Origin: Pseudomonas sp. Seg1
GTDB lineage: Bacteria > Pseudomonadota > Gammaproteobacteria > Pseudomonadales > Pseudomonadaceae
DNA length: 64,000 nucleotides
Direction of reading: 5' to 3'
Assembly: GCF_018326005.1 (NCBI RefSeq)
Contig: NZ_AP021903.1
Location: 1,676,001 to 1,740,000 of the forward strand
Both the position numbers and the translations under genes were made by a program. The first letter of the stretch is position 1, and each line of letters begins with the position of its first letter. Under the pieces are notes generated by a model. It was not told the origin of the DNA and made no database searches. It saw only the letters and a list, made by a program, of their open reading frames with translations. Of the stretch, positions 8,572 through 18,088 are shown one piece after another.

Positions 8572-9480
8572 TCATCGGGCTGGCGCTGCAGAAGACTTCA
8601 CCACCGCCGGCTTCAACACCAGCCACAACGCCAGCGCAATCAACACCCCGCCATACAGATGCGCCATCGACAGCGGCTCATCGAGCAGCAACGCACCCCA
8701 CAACACGCCGAACGCCGGAATCATGAAGGTCACGGTCATTGACTTCACCGGGCCGATGGAACTGAGCAGGCGGAAGTAAATGATGTAGGCAAACGCCGTG
8801 CAGCCCAGGCCCAGGCCCAGCAGCGAAAGCCAGACACTCCAGCCGCCCCAGCTTGCCGGTGGTGCGGTGATCACGCTGTAGCCGAACAACGGCAGGAGAA
8901 ACAGTGAAGCACCGAGCATGCTGCCGACCGCCGAGAGTCGACTGTCGAGCCCACCACTTTGATCCAGCCAGCGCCGGGTGAGGAAGCCAGCGAAACCGTA
9001 GCAGGTGGTAGCGAGCAGGCAGGCGAGGGCGCCCATCAGCAGTTCCAGATCGAAGGCCACCGGACCTGCGCGCGTAAGCACGCCGACGCCGAACAGGCCG
9101 AGGAACACGCCGGTCAATTTCGCGACGGTCAGTTTTTCACTGAAGAACAAGCCGCCGATCAGCACGCCCATCAGCGGCGTGGTGGCGTTGAAAATCGCCG
9201 AGTAACCGGCCGGCAACACTTGGGCCGCCACCGAATACAGCGTCGCCGGAATCCCCGAGTTGATCACCCCGAGCAACATCACGGTTTTCAGCTTGCCTTT
9301 GAAATCCCAACTGATGCGCATCAACCCGAGGATCACCAGCAGGCCGACGGCAGCGATCGACACACGGAAAAACGCCGTCGGAATCGTGCCGATCACCGGC
9401 GCAATAATGCGCATGAACAGAAAACTCGCGCCCCAGATGGCCGCCAGCGACAACATACGGAAAATATCGACTGGGCTCAC
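8572..9480 (-). CDS. EamA/DMT family transporter
   Basis: A GTG start at 9480 (VSPVDIFRML) is chosen because GGAAGGAGA lies at a good distance upstream; the long in-frame leader beyond it has no membrane character. The 302-residue protein has about ten hydrophobic segments with two EamA repeats, including the typical WGASFLFMR opening and a late SLTVAKLTG-type loop. It is an inner-membrane metabolite transporter of unknown substrate. The extreme C-terminus is alanine-rich. Confidence 0.85.
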   Translation of the reverse strand: MSPVDIFRMLSLAAIWGASFLFMRIIAPVIGTIPTAFFRVSIAAVGLLVILGLMRISWDFKGKLKTVMLLGVINSGIPATLYSVAAQVLPAGYSAIFNATTPLMGVLIGGLFFSEKLTVAKLTGVFLGLFGVGVLTRAGPVAFDLELLMGALACLLATTCYGFAGFLTRRWLDQSGGLDSRLSAVGSMLGASLFLLPLFGYSVITAPPASWGGWSVWLSLLGLGLGCTAFAYIIYFRLLSSIGPVKSMTVTFMIPAFGVLWGALLLDEPLSMAHLYGGVLIALALWLVLKPAVVKSSAAPAR

Positions 9481-9693
9481 GACGGGTCTCCTTCCTAGAT
9501 CGGGACGAGAGTGTTGCCGAGCACCTTGCCAATGGCAACCGCCAATCGGGCAATTAACTTTTCCCGACCACTGCCCGGCGAAAAAACGCACTGACGTACG
9601 CCTGTGCTTCAGTTTTGGCAGAAATTGCACTTCTCCTCAGGTCTGTTCCGTGGCTAAGCTCAAGCCTTCCGAATGCACGTTGAGGTCTTATCT

Positions 9694-11415
9694 ATGCCGC
9701 AGCCATGGCCCGCCACCGACATCGCCCGCATGATCCTCGATGGCTTTGACGACTACCGCGAGCATTTCCGCCGGATCACCGACGGTGCCCGGGAGCGTTT
9801 CGAGCAGGCGCGCTGGCAGGAGACACAAACCGCATCGGCGGCGCGGATCAACCTCTACGAAGAAAAGGTCAGCGAAACCATCGCCCGCCTGCGCGAGTAT
9901 TTCGATGACGAAGCGCTGATGAATGTCAGTTGCTGGCCGCTGGTGAAAAGCGCCTACATCAGCGTCATCGACCTGCGTTTCGACGATGAGCTGTCCGAGA
10001 CCTGGTACAACTCGATTTTCTGCGGGCTGTTCAGCCATGACCTGATCAGCGACGGCTGCATGTTCATCCACACCACGCGCCCGAGCCTGCGGCGTGCCCG
10101 GGCCGCGCAAACCCGCACCTACAAACCCCAGGGCCAGTTGTCGGGGATGCTCGCGAGCATTTTTGCCGACTACCGCTTCAGTGAGGATTACGCCGACCTG
10201 CCGGGCGACCTGCGCCGCCTCGAAGCGCAACTGCGCGAGAACCTGCCGGATTGGGTGTGCAAGGACCCGGAACTGAGCGTCGAGCTGTTTTCCTCGGTGC
10301 TGTACCGCAACAAAGGCGCGTATCTGGTCGGGCGCATCTATACCCGCGACGAGCAGTGGCCGCTGGTGATTCCGCTGCTGCACCGCGAGGGACGCGGGAT
10401 TCAGATCGACGCGCTGATCACCGACGAAGCCGATGTGTCGATCATCTTCTCCTTCACTCGTTCGTATTTCATGGTCGATGTGCCGGTGCCGGCGGAGTTC
10501 ATCGGTTTCCTGCGGCGCATCCTGCCGGGCAAGCACATCGCCGAGCTGTACACCTCGATCGGCTTCTACAAACACGGCAAGTCCGAGTTCTATCGGGCGC
10601 TGATCAACCACCTGGCCAACACCGACGACCAATTCATCATGGCTCCCGGTGTGCGCGGCATGGTCATGAGTGTGTTCACCCTGCCGGGCTTCAACACCGT
10701 GTTCAAGATCATCAAGGACCGTTTTTCGCCGTCAAAAAACGTCGACCGCGCCACGGTGATCGAGAAGTACCGACTAGTGAAGAGTGTCGACCGGGTAGGG
10801 CGCATGGCCGATACCCAGGAGTTTGCCGATTTCCGTTTTCCGCTGAGCAAGTTCGATCCGGCGTGCCTTGAGGAATTGCTTGAAGTCGCACCGTCCACGG
10901 TCTCGGTGGAGGGCGATACCGTGCTGATTCGCCACTGCTGGACTGAGCGGCGGATGACGCCGCTCAACCTGTATCTGGAAAACGCCAACGAAGCGCAAGT
11001 GCGTGAGGCGCTGGAAGACTACGGTTTGGCGATCAAGCAACTGGCGGCGGCGAACATCTTTCCCGGCGACATGCTGCTGAAGAACTTCGGCGTCACGCGG
11101 CACGGGCGTGTGGTGTTTTATGACTACGACGAGATCTGCTTTCTGACCGAGGCCAACTTTCGCCACATTCCGGCACCGCGTACGCCGGAAGACGAAATGG
11201 CCTCGGAGCCGTGGTATTCGATCGGGCCGCTGGATGTGTTCCCTGAGGAGTTTCCGCCGTTTCTGTTTGCCGATTCGGGGCAGCGCAAGTTGTTCGATCA
11301 GCTGCATGGGGAGTTGTATAACGCCGATTACTGGAAGGGGTTGCAGGAGGCGATTCGGGCGGGAAAGGTTATCGACGTCTTTCCGTATCGGCGCAAGGGC
11401 CTGGATAACGAATAA
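9694..11415 (+). CDS. aceK: Isocitrate dehydrogenase kinase/phosphatase
   Basis: AceK phosphorylates and dephosphorylates isocitrate dehydrogenase, switching carbon between the TCA cycle and the glyoxylate shunt. The 573-residue length is normal. The nucleotide-binding stretch [17 protein letters not shown] (from base 10642) and the following VFKIIKDRF are the AceK kinase signature. [14 protein letters not shown] matches the conserved catalytic region. The ATG at 9694 follows GAGGT at a reasonable distance; an earlier ATG at 9673 is possible. It is monocistronic, unlike the E. coli aceBAK operon. Confidence 0.95.
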   Translation: MPQPWPATDIARMILDGFDDYREHFRRITDGARERFEQARWQETQTASAARINLYEEKVSETIARLREYFDDEALMNVSCWPLVKSAYISVIDLRFDDELSETWYNSIFCGLFSHDLISDGCMFIHTTRPSLRRARAAQTRTYKPQGQLSGMLASIFADYRFSEDYADLPGDLRRLEAQLRENLPDWVCKDPELSVELFSSVLYRNKGAYLVGRIYTRDEQWPLVIPLLHREGRGIQIDALITDEADVSIIFSFTRSYFMVDVPVPAEFIGFLRRILPGKHIAELYTSIGFYKHGKSEFYRALINHLANTDDQFIMAPGVRGMVMSVFTLPGFNTVFKIIKDRFSPSKNVDRATVIEKYRLVKSVDRVGRMADTQEFADFRFPLSKFDPACLEELLEVAPSTVSVEGDTVLIRHCWTERRMTPLNLYLENANEAQVREALEDYGLAIKQLAAANIFPGDMLLKNFGVTRHGRVVFYDYDEICFLTEANFRHIPAPRTPEDEMASEPWYSIGPLDVFPEEFPPFLFADSGQRKLFDQLHGELYNADYWKGLQEAIRAGKVIDVFPYRRKGLDNE

Positions 11416-11431
11416 CTCACCCTGAACACAT

Positions 11432-11564
11432 TGTGGCGAGGGGATTTATCCCCGATGGGGTGCGAAGCCCCCCAAAACCATTCAACTCAGACGCCCCAGA
11501 TCGACTTTGATATCCAGTCGGCGACTGCTGCGCAGCCGATCGGGGATAAATCCCCTCGCCACAA
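11432..11564. repeat. Long palindromic repeat, GTGGCGAGGGGATTTATCCCC family
   Basis: The two arms read TGTGGCGAGGGGATTTATCC and its inverse, about 133 bases end to end. Related copies are at 42172-42321 and 48142-48272. It lies in the aceK-hrpA gap, where it also extends a spurious upstream frame for hrpA. Confidence 0.85.
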
Positions 11565-11646
11565 GAGCACCTCGCAGTCGTGTTCAGTGCCGCAAATCTG
11601 CGACAATCCGCCCCCTGCACAAATAGACGACCGAATTGCGTACCCG

Positions 11647-14600
11647 ATGACCGACGAATCGCCCTCCATCGACAAACTGCTGAAGAACCTCGATCACGCC
11701 ATGCTCGCCGACCGCCACCGGCTGCGGCGGCAGTTGCTTGAGCTGCGCAAGAAACCTGACGAAGCCAAGCTGGCCCAGTGGGTGACGCGCATGCAGGCGT
11801 CATGTGATCAAGTGCTGGCGCGCCGCGCCAGCCTGCCGGTGATTCGTTACGACGACAGCCTGCCGATTGCCGCCAAGCGCGACGAAATCAAAAAAGCGCT
11901 GGAACAGCACCAAGTGCTGATCATCGCTGGCGAAACCGGCTCGGGCAAAACCACCCAGTTGCCGAAAATCTGTCTGGAAATCGGTCGCGGCCAGCATGGC
12001 CTGATCGGTCATACCCAGCCACGGCGGATCGCTGCCCGCAGTGTCGCCAGCCGCGTTGCCGAAGAACTCGCCACGCCGCTCGGGGCGCTGGTCGGCTATC
12101 AGGTGCGTTTCGAGGATCAGAGCGATTCCAACACCCTGATCAAACTGATGACCGACGGCATTTTGCTCGCGGAAACCCAGAATGACCGGTATCTGGAACG
12201 CTACGACACGATCATCGTCGACGAAGCCCACGAACGCAGCCTGAACATCGACTTCCTCCTCGGTTACCTGAAAACCCTGCTGCCGCGTCGTCCGGACCTG
12301 AAAGTCATCATCACCTCGGCGACCATCGATCTGGAGCGCTTCTCCAAGCACTTCGACGATGCGCCGATTGTCGAAGTCTCCGGCCGCACCTTCCCGGTGG
12401 ACACCTGGTATCGCCCGCTGACCCTTGAGCAGGACGAAGAGGGCAACCGCGTCGAAGACGACCTGACCGTGGATCAGGCGATCCTCGCCACCCTCGATGA
12501 AATCGCCGCTTATGAGCGCAGCGAACGCCGCAGCCCTGGCGATGTGCTGGTGTTCCTGCCCGGTGAGCGCGAGATCCGCGATGCAGCGGACATGCTGCGT
12601 AAAGCCCAGCTCAAACACACTGAAATTCTGCCGCTGTACGCACGCCTGTCGCCGGCCGAACAGCAGCGGATTTTCCAGTCGCACCCGGGCCGTCGTGTGG
12701 TGTTGGCGACCAACGTTGCTGAAACCTCGTTGACCGTGCCGGGCATCCGCTACGTGATCGACAGCGGCACTGCGCGCATCAGCCGTTACAGCTATCGCGC
12801 CAAAGTGCAGCGTTTGCCGATCGAAGCAATTTCCCAGGCCAGCGCCAACCAGCGTAAGGGTCGTTGCGGTCGGGTTGAGCCGGGCATCTGCATACGTTTG
12901 TACAGCGAAGAAGATTTCCTCGGCCGTCCGGAATTTACCGATCCGGAAATTCTGCGTACCAACCTTGCAGCCGTGATCTTGCAGATGCTCCATCTGCGCC
13001 TCGGCGAAATCACCGCGTTCCCGTTTATCGAGCCGCCGGACGGCAAGGCGATCAGCGACGGTTTTAACCTGCTGCAAGAACTCTCGGCGGTGGATCGCAA
13101 CAGTCAGCTGACGCCATTGGGCCGCCAACTGGCGCGTCTGCCAGTGGACCCGCGCATGGGCCGCATGCTGCTCGAAGCGGCGAAGCTCGGCAGCCTGCAG
13201 GAAGTGCTGATCGTCGCCAGTGCCATGTCGATTCAGGATCCGCGCGAGCGTCCGCCGGAGCGTCAGCAAGCTGCCGACCAGGCCCACGCGCAATGGAAAG
13301 ACACTGATTCCGACTTCGCCGGACTGGTCAATTTGTGGCGCGGTTTTGAAGAACAGCGCCAGGCCCTGACCGCGAGCCCGCTGCGCAACTGGTGCCGGAA
13401 GAACTTCCTCAATTACCTGCGTCTGCGCGAGTGGCGCGATTCCCACCGCCAGTTGAGCCTGATCTGCCGCGACATGCAGTTGAGCCTCAACAAAGAGCCG
13501 GCCGATTACCCGAAATTGCACAAAGCGGTGCTGGTCGGTTTGCTCAGCCAGATCGGCCAGAAAACCGAAGACGGCGATTACCTCGGCGCCCGTCAGCGGC
13601 GCTTCTGGATTCACCCGTCGTCGGGCATTGGCAAGAAACGCCCGCAATGGCTGATGACCGCCGAGCTGGTGGAAACCACCAAGCTTTATGCGCGCATGGT
13701 CGCCAAGATCGACGCCGACTGGATCGAGCCGTTGGCCGGTCACCTGATCAAGAAAAACCACTTCGAACCGCACTGGGAGAAGAAGCGCGGTCAGGTCGTG
13801 GCATTCGAGCAGATCACTCTGTTCGGGCTGATCGTGGTCGGCCGTCGGCCGGTGCATTACGGCCCGGTCGATCCGGTGGTGTCGCGTGAACTGTTCATCC
13901 GTGAAGGTCTGGTGCGTGGCGAGATTCAGTCGAAAGCCAAGTGCCTGAGCGCCAACCAGCGATTGCTGGAGCAGCTCGACGAACTGGAAGCCAAGGCTCG
14001 TCGCCGCGATATTCTTGCCGACGAAGAAACCCTCTACGCGTTCTACGATGCGCGGCTGCCGGCAGAGATTCATCAGACGGCGACGTTCGACAGTTGGTAT
14101 CGCATCAACAGCCAGAAAGATCCGCAGCTGTTGATCATGCGCGAAGAAGACGTGCTGGCACGCGAGGCCAGTGAAGTTACCGCGCGGGATTACCCGGACA
14201 CGCTGCACATTGGCGATCTGGAACTGGCGCTGACCTATCACTTCGAACCCAACCACCCGCGTGACGGCGTAACCCTGCGCGTGCCGGCGCCGCTGCTGCC
14301 GATGCTGCCGCCGGAGCGTCTGGAATGGCTGGTGCCGGGAATGATCGAGGCCAAGTGCATCGCGCTGGTGCGCAACCTGCCGAAGGCGCTGCGCAAGAAC
14401 TTCGTGCCGGTGCCGGACTTCATCAAGGCTGCGCTGCAACGCATGACCTTTGCCGACGGTTCATTGCCGCAGGCGCTCGGGCGTGAGCTGCTGCGCATGA
14501 CCGGTGCGCGGGTCAGCGATGAGGCGTGGGCCGAAGCTGAGCAAGGCGTCGAAGGGCATCTGCGGATGAACCTGGAAATCGTCGATGGCCAAGGCAAATT

Positions 14601-15558
14601 CCTCGGCGAAGGACGTGATCTCGCTGAGCTGACCGCGCGTTTTGCCGAAGCCAGTCAGGCGGCGTTGGCAGTGCCGCAGAGTGCGAAAAGTCAGCAACCG
14701 GTGGAAGCCAAAGTCTTTGCGCCAGTGGCGGAAAAGACTCAACAGAAGATCGCCGGGCTGTCGATGACGGTCTATCCGGCGCTGGTGGAAGAGGGCGGCA
14801 CGGTCAAGGAAGGGCGGTTCTCGACCCCGGCCGAAGCCGAGTTCCAGCATCGTCGTGCGTTGCAGCGTCTGTTGATGCAACAACTGGCCGAGCCGGCCAA
14901 GTTCCTGCGTGGCAAATTGCCGGGGCAGACTGAACTGGGCTTGCTCTATCGCGAGTTGGGCCGGGTCGATGCACTGGTCGAAGACATTCTGCTGGCCAGC
15001 CTCGACAGCTGCATTCTGGAGGGTGAAGACCCGTTGCCGCGAGATGGCGCCGGGTTGGCGGCACTGGCCGAACGCAAACGCGGCAGTTGGACCGAGCACG
15101 CCGAGCGAGTGGCGCGATTGACCCTGGACATCCTGAAGATCTGGCACGGTCTGCAAAAACGCTTCAAAGGCAAGATCGATCTGGCGCAAGCCGTGGCGTT
15201 GAACGACATCAAGCAGCAGATCAGCCATCTGGTTTATCCGGGGTTTGTCCGGGAAACGCCGATGCAGTGGCTTAAAGAGCTGCCGCGTTACCTGAAGGCA
15301 GTCGAGCAGCGTTTCGAAAAACTCGGCGCGCAGGTACAGAAGGATCGCGTCTGGAGTGGCGAACTCGCCGGGCTCTGGGCGCAATACCAGGCTCGCGCGG
15401 CCAAGCATGCCCAGGAAGGCAAACGCGATCCGCAGCTTGAGCTGTATCGCTGGTGGCTGGAGGAATACCGGGTTTCGCTGTTCGCCCAGCAGTTGGGCAC
15501 GAAAGTACCGATCTCCGACAAACGCCTGAACAAGCAGTGGACCCAGGTCGAACCGTGA
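11647..15558 (+). CDS. hrpA: ATP-dependent RNA helicase HrpA
   Basis: The start is ATG 11647 (MTDESPSIDK); frames opening earlier run through the repeat element. The 1303-residue length matches E. coli HrpA (about 1300). Walker A GETGSGKT is at residues 95-102, the DEAH box near 192, SAT near 217, and the QRKGRCGR motif VI near 400. A helicase-associated domain, an OB fold and the long C-terminal DUF3418 region follow. HrpA is a DEAH/RHA helicase acting on mRNA and on stalled ribosomes in E. coli. Confidence 0.95.
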   Translation: MTDESPSIDKLLKNLDHAMLADRHRLRRQLLELRKKPDEAKLAQWVTRMQASCDQVLARRASLPVIRYDDSLPIAAKRDEIKKALEQHQVLIIAGETGSGKTTQLPKICLEIGRGQHGLIGHTQPRRIAARSVASRVAEELATPLGALVGYQVRFEDQSDSNTLIKLMTDGILLAETQNDRYLERYDTIIVDEAHERSLNIDFLLGYLKTLLPRRPDLKVIITSATIDLERFSKHFDDAPIVEVSGRTFPVDTWYRPLTLEQDEEGNRVEDDLTVDQAILATLDEIAAYERSERRSPGDVLVFLPGEREIRDAADMLRKAQLKHTEILPLYARLSPAEQQRIFQSHPGRRVVLATNVAETSLTVPGIRYVIDSGTARISRYSYRAKVQRLPIEAISQASANQRKGRCGRVEPGICIRLYSEEDFLGRPEFTDPEILRTNLAAVILQMLHLRLGEITAFPFIEPPDGKAISDGFNLLQELSAVDRNSQLTPLGRQLARLPVDPRMGRMLLEAAKLGSLQEVLIVASAMSIQDPRERPPERQQAADQAHAQWKDTDSDFAGLVNLWRGFEEQRQALTASPLRNWCRKNFLNYLRLREWRDSHRQLSLICRDMQLSLNKEPADYPKLHKAVLVGLLSQIGQKTEDGDYLGARQRRFWIHPSSGIGKKRPQWLMTAELVETTKLYARMVAKIDADWIEPLAGHLIKKNHFEPHWEKKRGQVVAFEQITLFGLIVVGRRPVHYGPVDPVVSRELFIREGLVRGEIQSKAKCLSANQRLLEQLDELEAKARRRDILADEETLYAFYDARLPAEIHQTATFDSWYRINSQKDPQLLIMREEDVLAREASEVTARDYPDTLHIGDLELALTYHFEPNHPRDGVTLRVPAPLLPMLPPERLEWLVPGMIEAKCIALVRNLPKALRKNFVPVPDFIKAALQRMTFADGSLPQALGRELLRMTGARVSDEAWAEAEQGVEGHLRMNLEIVDGQGKFLGEGRDLAELTARFAEASQAALAVPQSAKSQQPVEAKVFAPVAEKTQQKIAGLSMTVYPALVEEGGTVKEGRFSTPAEAEFQHRRALQRLLMQQLAEPAKFLRGKLPGQTELGLLYRELGRVDALVEDILLASLDSCILEGEDPLPRDGAGLAALAERKRGSWTEHAERVARLTLDILKIWHGLQKRFKGKIDLAQAVALNDIKQQISHLVYPGFVRETPMQWLKELPRYLKAVEQRFEKLGAQVQKDRVWSGELAGLWAQYQARAAKHAQEGKRDPQLELYRWWLEEYRVSLFAQQLGTKVPISDKRLNKQWTQVEP

Positions 15559-15561
15559 AGC

Positions 15562-15666
15562 TGATCGTTCCCACGCTCTGCGTGAGAACGCCTCTGGGGA
15601 CGCTCCGCGTCCAGTGACGCGGAGCGTCACGGGCTGCATTCCCACGCAGGAGCGTGGGAACGATCA
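15562..15666. repeat. Palindromic repeat, GATCGTTCCCACGCTCTGCG family
   Basis: Outer arms TGATCGTTCCCACGC and GCGTGGGAACGATCA flank an inner palindrome GACGCTCCGCGTC-AGTGACGCGGAGCGTC. Copies are at 21827-21930 and 53541-53644. The rest of the 15559-15878 gap (15667-15878) holds no gene that I can support. Confidence 0.88.
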
Positions 15667-15878
15667 TCCGTGTTGATTTTGAGAAAGGCGCCAAAAGCCA
15701 ACGTTTATGGCAAACTTCGCGACCATAAACGCCGGTTTCGCGACCCAGAGCCTTTGGCGCGGTCACGGAGCGGAATAAAGCGATGCCAGGTTTGCGTCCC
15801 CCCTGATGGGAATAGACCCTTTGTGTGTTGGTACGACGGTTCCAGCACTTTCTGCCTGAACAGATTAGAGAAACGACC

Positions 15879-17000
15879 ATGCATAACGTCGTCATCAGCG
15901 GCACCGGCCTGTACACCCCGGCCAACAGCATCTCCAACGAAGAGCTGGTGCAGTCTTTCAATACCTACGTCGCGCAGTTCAACGCGGACAACGCCGACGC
16001 CATCGCCAGCGGCGAAATCCAGGCTCTGACCGAATCCAGCGCCGCGTTCATCGAAAAAGCCTCGGGCATCAAGAGCCGCTTTGTCATGGACAAGGACGGC
16101 ATCCTTGACCCGCAGCGCATGGCCCCGCGTCTGCCGGAGCGCTCCAACGATGAATGGTCGGTACTCTGCCAAATGGCCATCGGCGCTGCCGAACAAGCCT
16201 TGCAGCGCGCCGGCAAAACCGCCGCTGACATCGACGGCGTCATTGTGGCCTGCTCCAACCTGCAGCGCGCCTACCCGGCCATCGCCATCGAAGTCCAGGA
16301 AGCGCTGGGCATTCAAGGCTTCGGTTTCGACATGAACGTCGCCTGCTCGTCGGCCACTTTCGGTATCCAGCAAGCCGCCAACACCGTGCAACTGGGCCAG
16401 GCCCGGGCAATCCTGATGGTCAACCCGGAAGTCTGCACCGGTCACCTGAACTTCCGTGACCGCGACAGCCATTTCATCTTCGGCGACGCCGCGACTGCGG
16501 TGATCATCGAGCGCGCAGACACCGCGACCTCCAAACACCAGTTCGATGTGGTCAGCACCAAACTGCTGACCAAGTTCTCCAACAACATCCGCAACAATTT
16601 CGGTTTCCTCAACCGCGCGGCGGAAGAGGGCATCGGCGCCCGCGACAAGCTGTTCGTGCAGGAAGGTCGCAAGGTGTTCAAGGATGTCTGCCCGATGGTC
16701 GCCGAACTGATCGCTGCACATCTGGAGGAGAACAAGCTCAACGTCGGCGACGTCAAGCGCTTCTGGCTGCACCAGGCCAACCTGAGCATGAACCACCTGA
16801 TCGTGCGCAAACTGCTCGGCCGCGAGGCTACCGAAGAAGAAGCACCGGTGATCCTCGACACCTACGCCAACACCAGCTCCGCAGGTTCTGTGATTGCTTT
16901 CCACAAGTATCAGGATGATCTGGCGAGCGGTTCGCTGGCGGTGCTGAGTTCGTTCGGTGCGGGTTACTCGATCGGCAGTGTGATTCTGCGCAAGCGTTGA
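15879..17000 (+). CDS. FabH-like beta-ketoacyl-ACP synthase III
   Basis: The 373-residue protein carries the thiolase-fold catalytic triad Cys156 (NVACSSAT), His298 (WLHQAN) and Asn331 (YANTSSAGS). It is longer than housekeeping FabH (about 317), with an insert near residues 30-50. Such FabH-like enzymes condense acyl-CoA with malonyl-ACP. From memory, P. aeruginosa PA3286, which also lies beside an ECF sigma gene, shunts medium-chain acyl-CoA into fatty acid synthesis. The ATG at 15879 starts MHNVVISGTG; an upstream GTG-type extension is not needed. Orthology is inferred from context and length. Confidence 0.87.
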   Translation: MHNVVISGTGLYTPANSISNEELVQSFNTYVAQFNADNADAIASGEIQALTESSAAFIEKASGIKSRFVMDKDGILDPQRMAPRLPERSNDEWSVLCQMAIGAAEQALQRAGKTAADIDGVIVACSNLQRAYPAIAIEVQEALGIQGFGFDMNVACSSATFGIQQAANTVQLGQARAILMVNPEVCTGHLNFRDRDSHFIFGDAATAVIIERADTATSKHQFDVVSTKLLTKFSNNIRNNFGFLNRAAEEGIGARDKLFVQEGRKVFKDVCPMVAELIAAHLEENKLNVGDVKRFWLHQANLSMNHLIVRKLLGREATEEEAPVILDTYANTSSAGSVIAFHKYQDDLASGSLAVLSSFGAGYSIGSVILRKR

Positions 17001-17079
17001 AAAGCGGTTTAATTTCCGCTTAATCGCGCTGATCTTTCCTACATCCGAATCGGCTGCAACGCTGTAGTTTTCGGAAATC

Positions 17080-17112
17080 GCGGCAGGAGACGCTTTTGGC
17101 GAATCCTGCCGC
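17080..17112. promoter_or_regulatory. 9-bp inverted repeat upstream of the sigma factor gene
   Basis: GCGGCAGGA (17080-17088) and TCCTGCCGC (17104-17112) are perfectly complementary with a 15-base loop. There is no T-run, so a leader hairpin or operator is as likely as a terminator. Confidence 0.4.
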
Positions 17113-17147
17113 AGTCATTTTCGACGTCGGAACAAGGAGATTGATGG

Positions 17148-17759
17148 ATGGCGGCTGACGACACCCTACTGCTCGCACGTTTGCTGGCAGGCGAGCAAAA
17201 GGCCTTCAAGGAACTGGTCACGACGTATCAGAGCGCGATGCGCGCTGTCGCGTATGCGATTGTTGGCCAGCGTCACGTCGAAGAAGTGGTGCAGGATGCC
17301 TGGCTGTCGGTGGTTCGCCATATCGGCAGCTTCGAGGGCCGCTCCAGTCTCAAGACCTGGTTGCTGACCATCACCGCCAACTCGGCCAAGAGTCGTTACA
17401 AACTCAATCGCCGCGAAGTGCTGATGGATGACCTGCCGTCACCCCACGGCACCATTGACGACGACCGTTTCTCGCCCGGCGACGGCCATTGGCTGGTCGC
17501 ACCATTTGCCTGGCACCAGGACACCCCCGAAGCGCTGCTGACCGAAGGCGAACTGCGCGAATGCCTGGAGCACACGCTGTTGAGCCTGTCGGAACTGCAA
17601 AGCAGTGTGTTGCTGCTGCGCGAACGTCAGGGTCTGGAGCTGGAAGAGATCTGTAATCTTCTGGAGATCTCGCTCTCCAATGTCCGCGTGCTGCTGCATC
17701 GGGCACGTTTGAAGGTCTTTGCGACCGTGGAGCATTTTGAGGAGACAGGAGAATGTTGA
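17148..17759 (+). CDS. RNA polymerase ECF-type sigma factor
   Basis: The 203-residue protein has sigma region 2 (about residues 20-90, with AYAIVGQRHVEEVVQDAWLSVVRH). Region 4 (about 140-195) holds LRERQGLELEEICNLLEISLSNVRVLLHRAR, split here as a helix-turn-helix. It directs core polymerase to a small regulon. AAGGAG precedes the ATG at 17148. Its end overlaps the anti-sigma gene by seven bases, and the FabH-like gene lies just upstream. Stimulus and regulon are unknown. Confidence 0.92.
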   Translation: MAADDTLLLARLLAGEQKAFKELVTTYQSAMRAVAYAIVGQRHVEEVVQDAWLSVVRHIGSFEGRSSLKTWLLTITANSAKSRYKLNRREVLMDDLPSPHGTIDDDRFSPGDGHWLVAPFAWHQDTPEALLTEGELRECLEHTLLSLSELQSSVLLLRERQGLELEEICNLLEISLSNVRVLLHRARLKVFATVEHFEETGEC

Positions 17760-17992
17760 CCTGCAAGGAGCAAGTGGCGCGTTCCAGCGATTATCTCGAT
17801 GGCGAACTGAGTTTTCGGGAAAACCTGATGGTGCGCCATCACCTGATGTTTTGCCCGAACTGCCGGCGTTTCATTCGTCAGATGCGTTTGATGCAAGCCA
17901 CGCTGAAGGCGATGCCGGAAAAAGCGCAAGAGGGTGTGGATGCCTTGGCTCAGCGCCTGGCTGAACAGCGCCGAAAAGACAAGCCCCTGTAG
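17753..17992 (+). CDS. Zinc-finger anti-sigma factor, soluble
   Basis: The 79-residue protein has the zinc anti-sigma motif H30-x3-C34-x2-C37 (HLMFCPNC) within a short helical domain, as in zf-HC2 proteins. It would bind and inhibit the sigma factor encoded immediately before it. No transmembrane segment is present, so it should be cytoplasmic and sense something inside the cell. The seven-base overlap couples its translation to the sigma factor. Confidence 0.85.
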   Translation: MLTCKEQVARSSDYLDGELSFRENLMVRHHLMFCPNCRRFIRQMRLMQATLKAMPEKAQEGVDALAQRLAEQRRKDKPL

Positions 17993-18003
17993 GAGGGCTT
18001 TTG
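17981..18003 (+). terminator. Terminator overlapping the anti-sigma stop codon
   Basis: AAGCCC (17981-17986) pairs with GGGCTT (17995-18000) followed by TTT. The loop contains the TAG stop of the anti-sigma gene. Confidence 0.5.
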
Positions 18004-18088
18004 CATACTGCAAAAATAGCCCGGCGTGGGTGAAACGAACGGATGATGGGGATCGCCCCACCCGCGCCAGACTACAGGGTGACGCGTT

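Noticed and set aside
11800-14439. 879-codon minus-strand frame opposite hrpA
   Set aside because: It is antisense to a well-supported HrpA coding region; the product is His/Gln/Arg-rich without recognisable domains. It is a result of high GC codon use.
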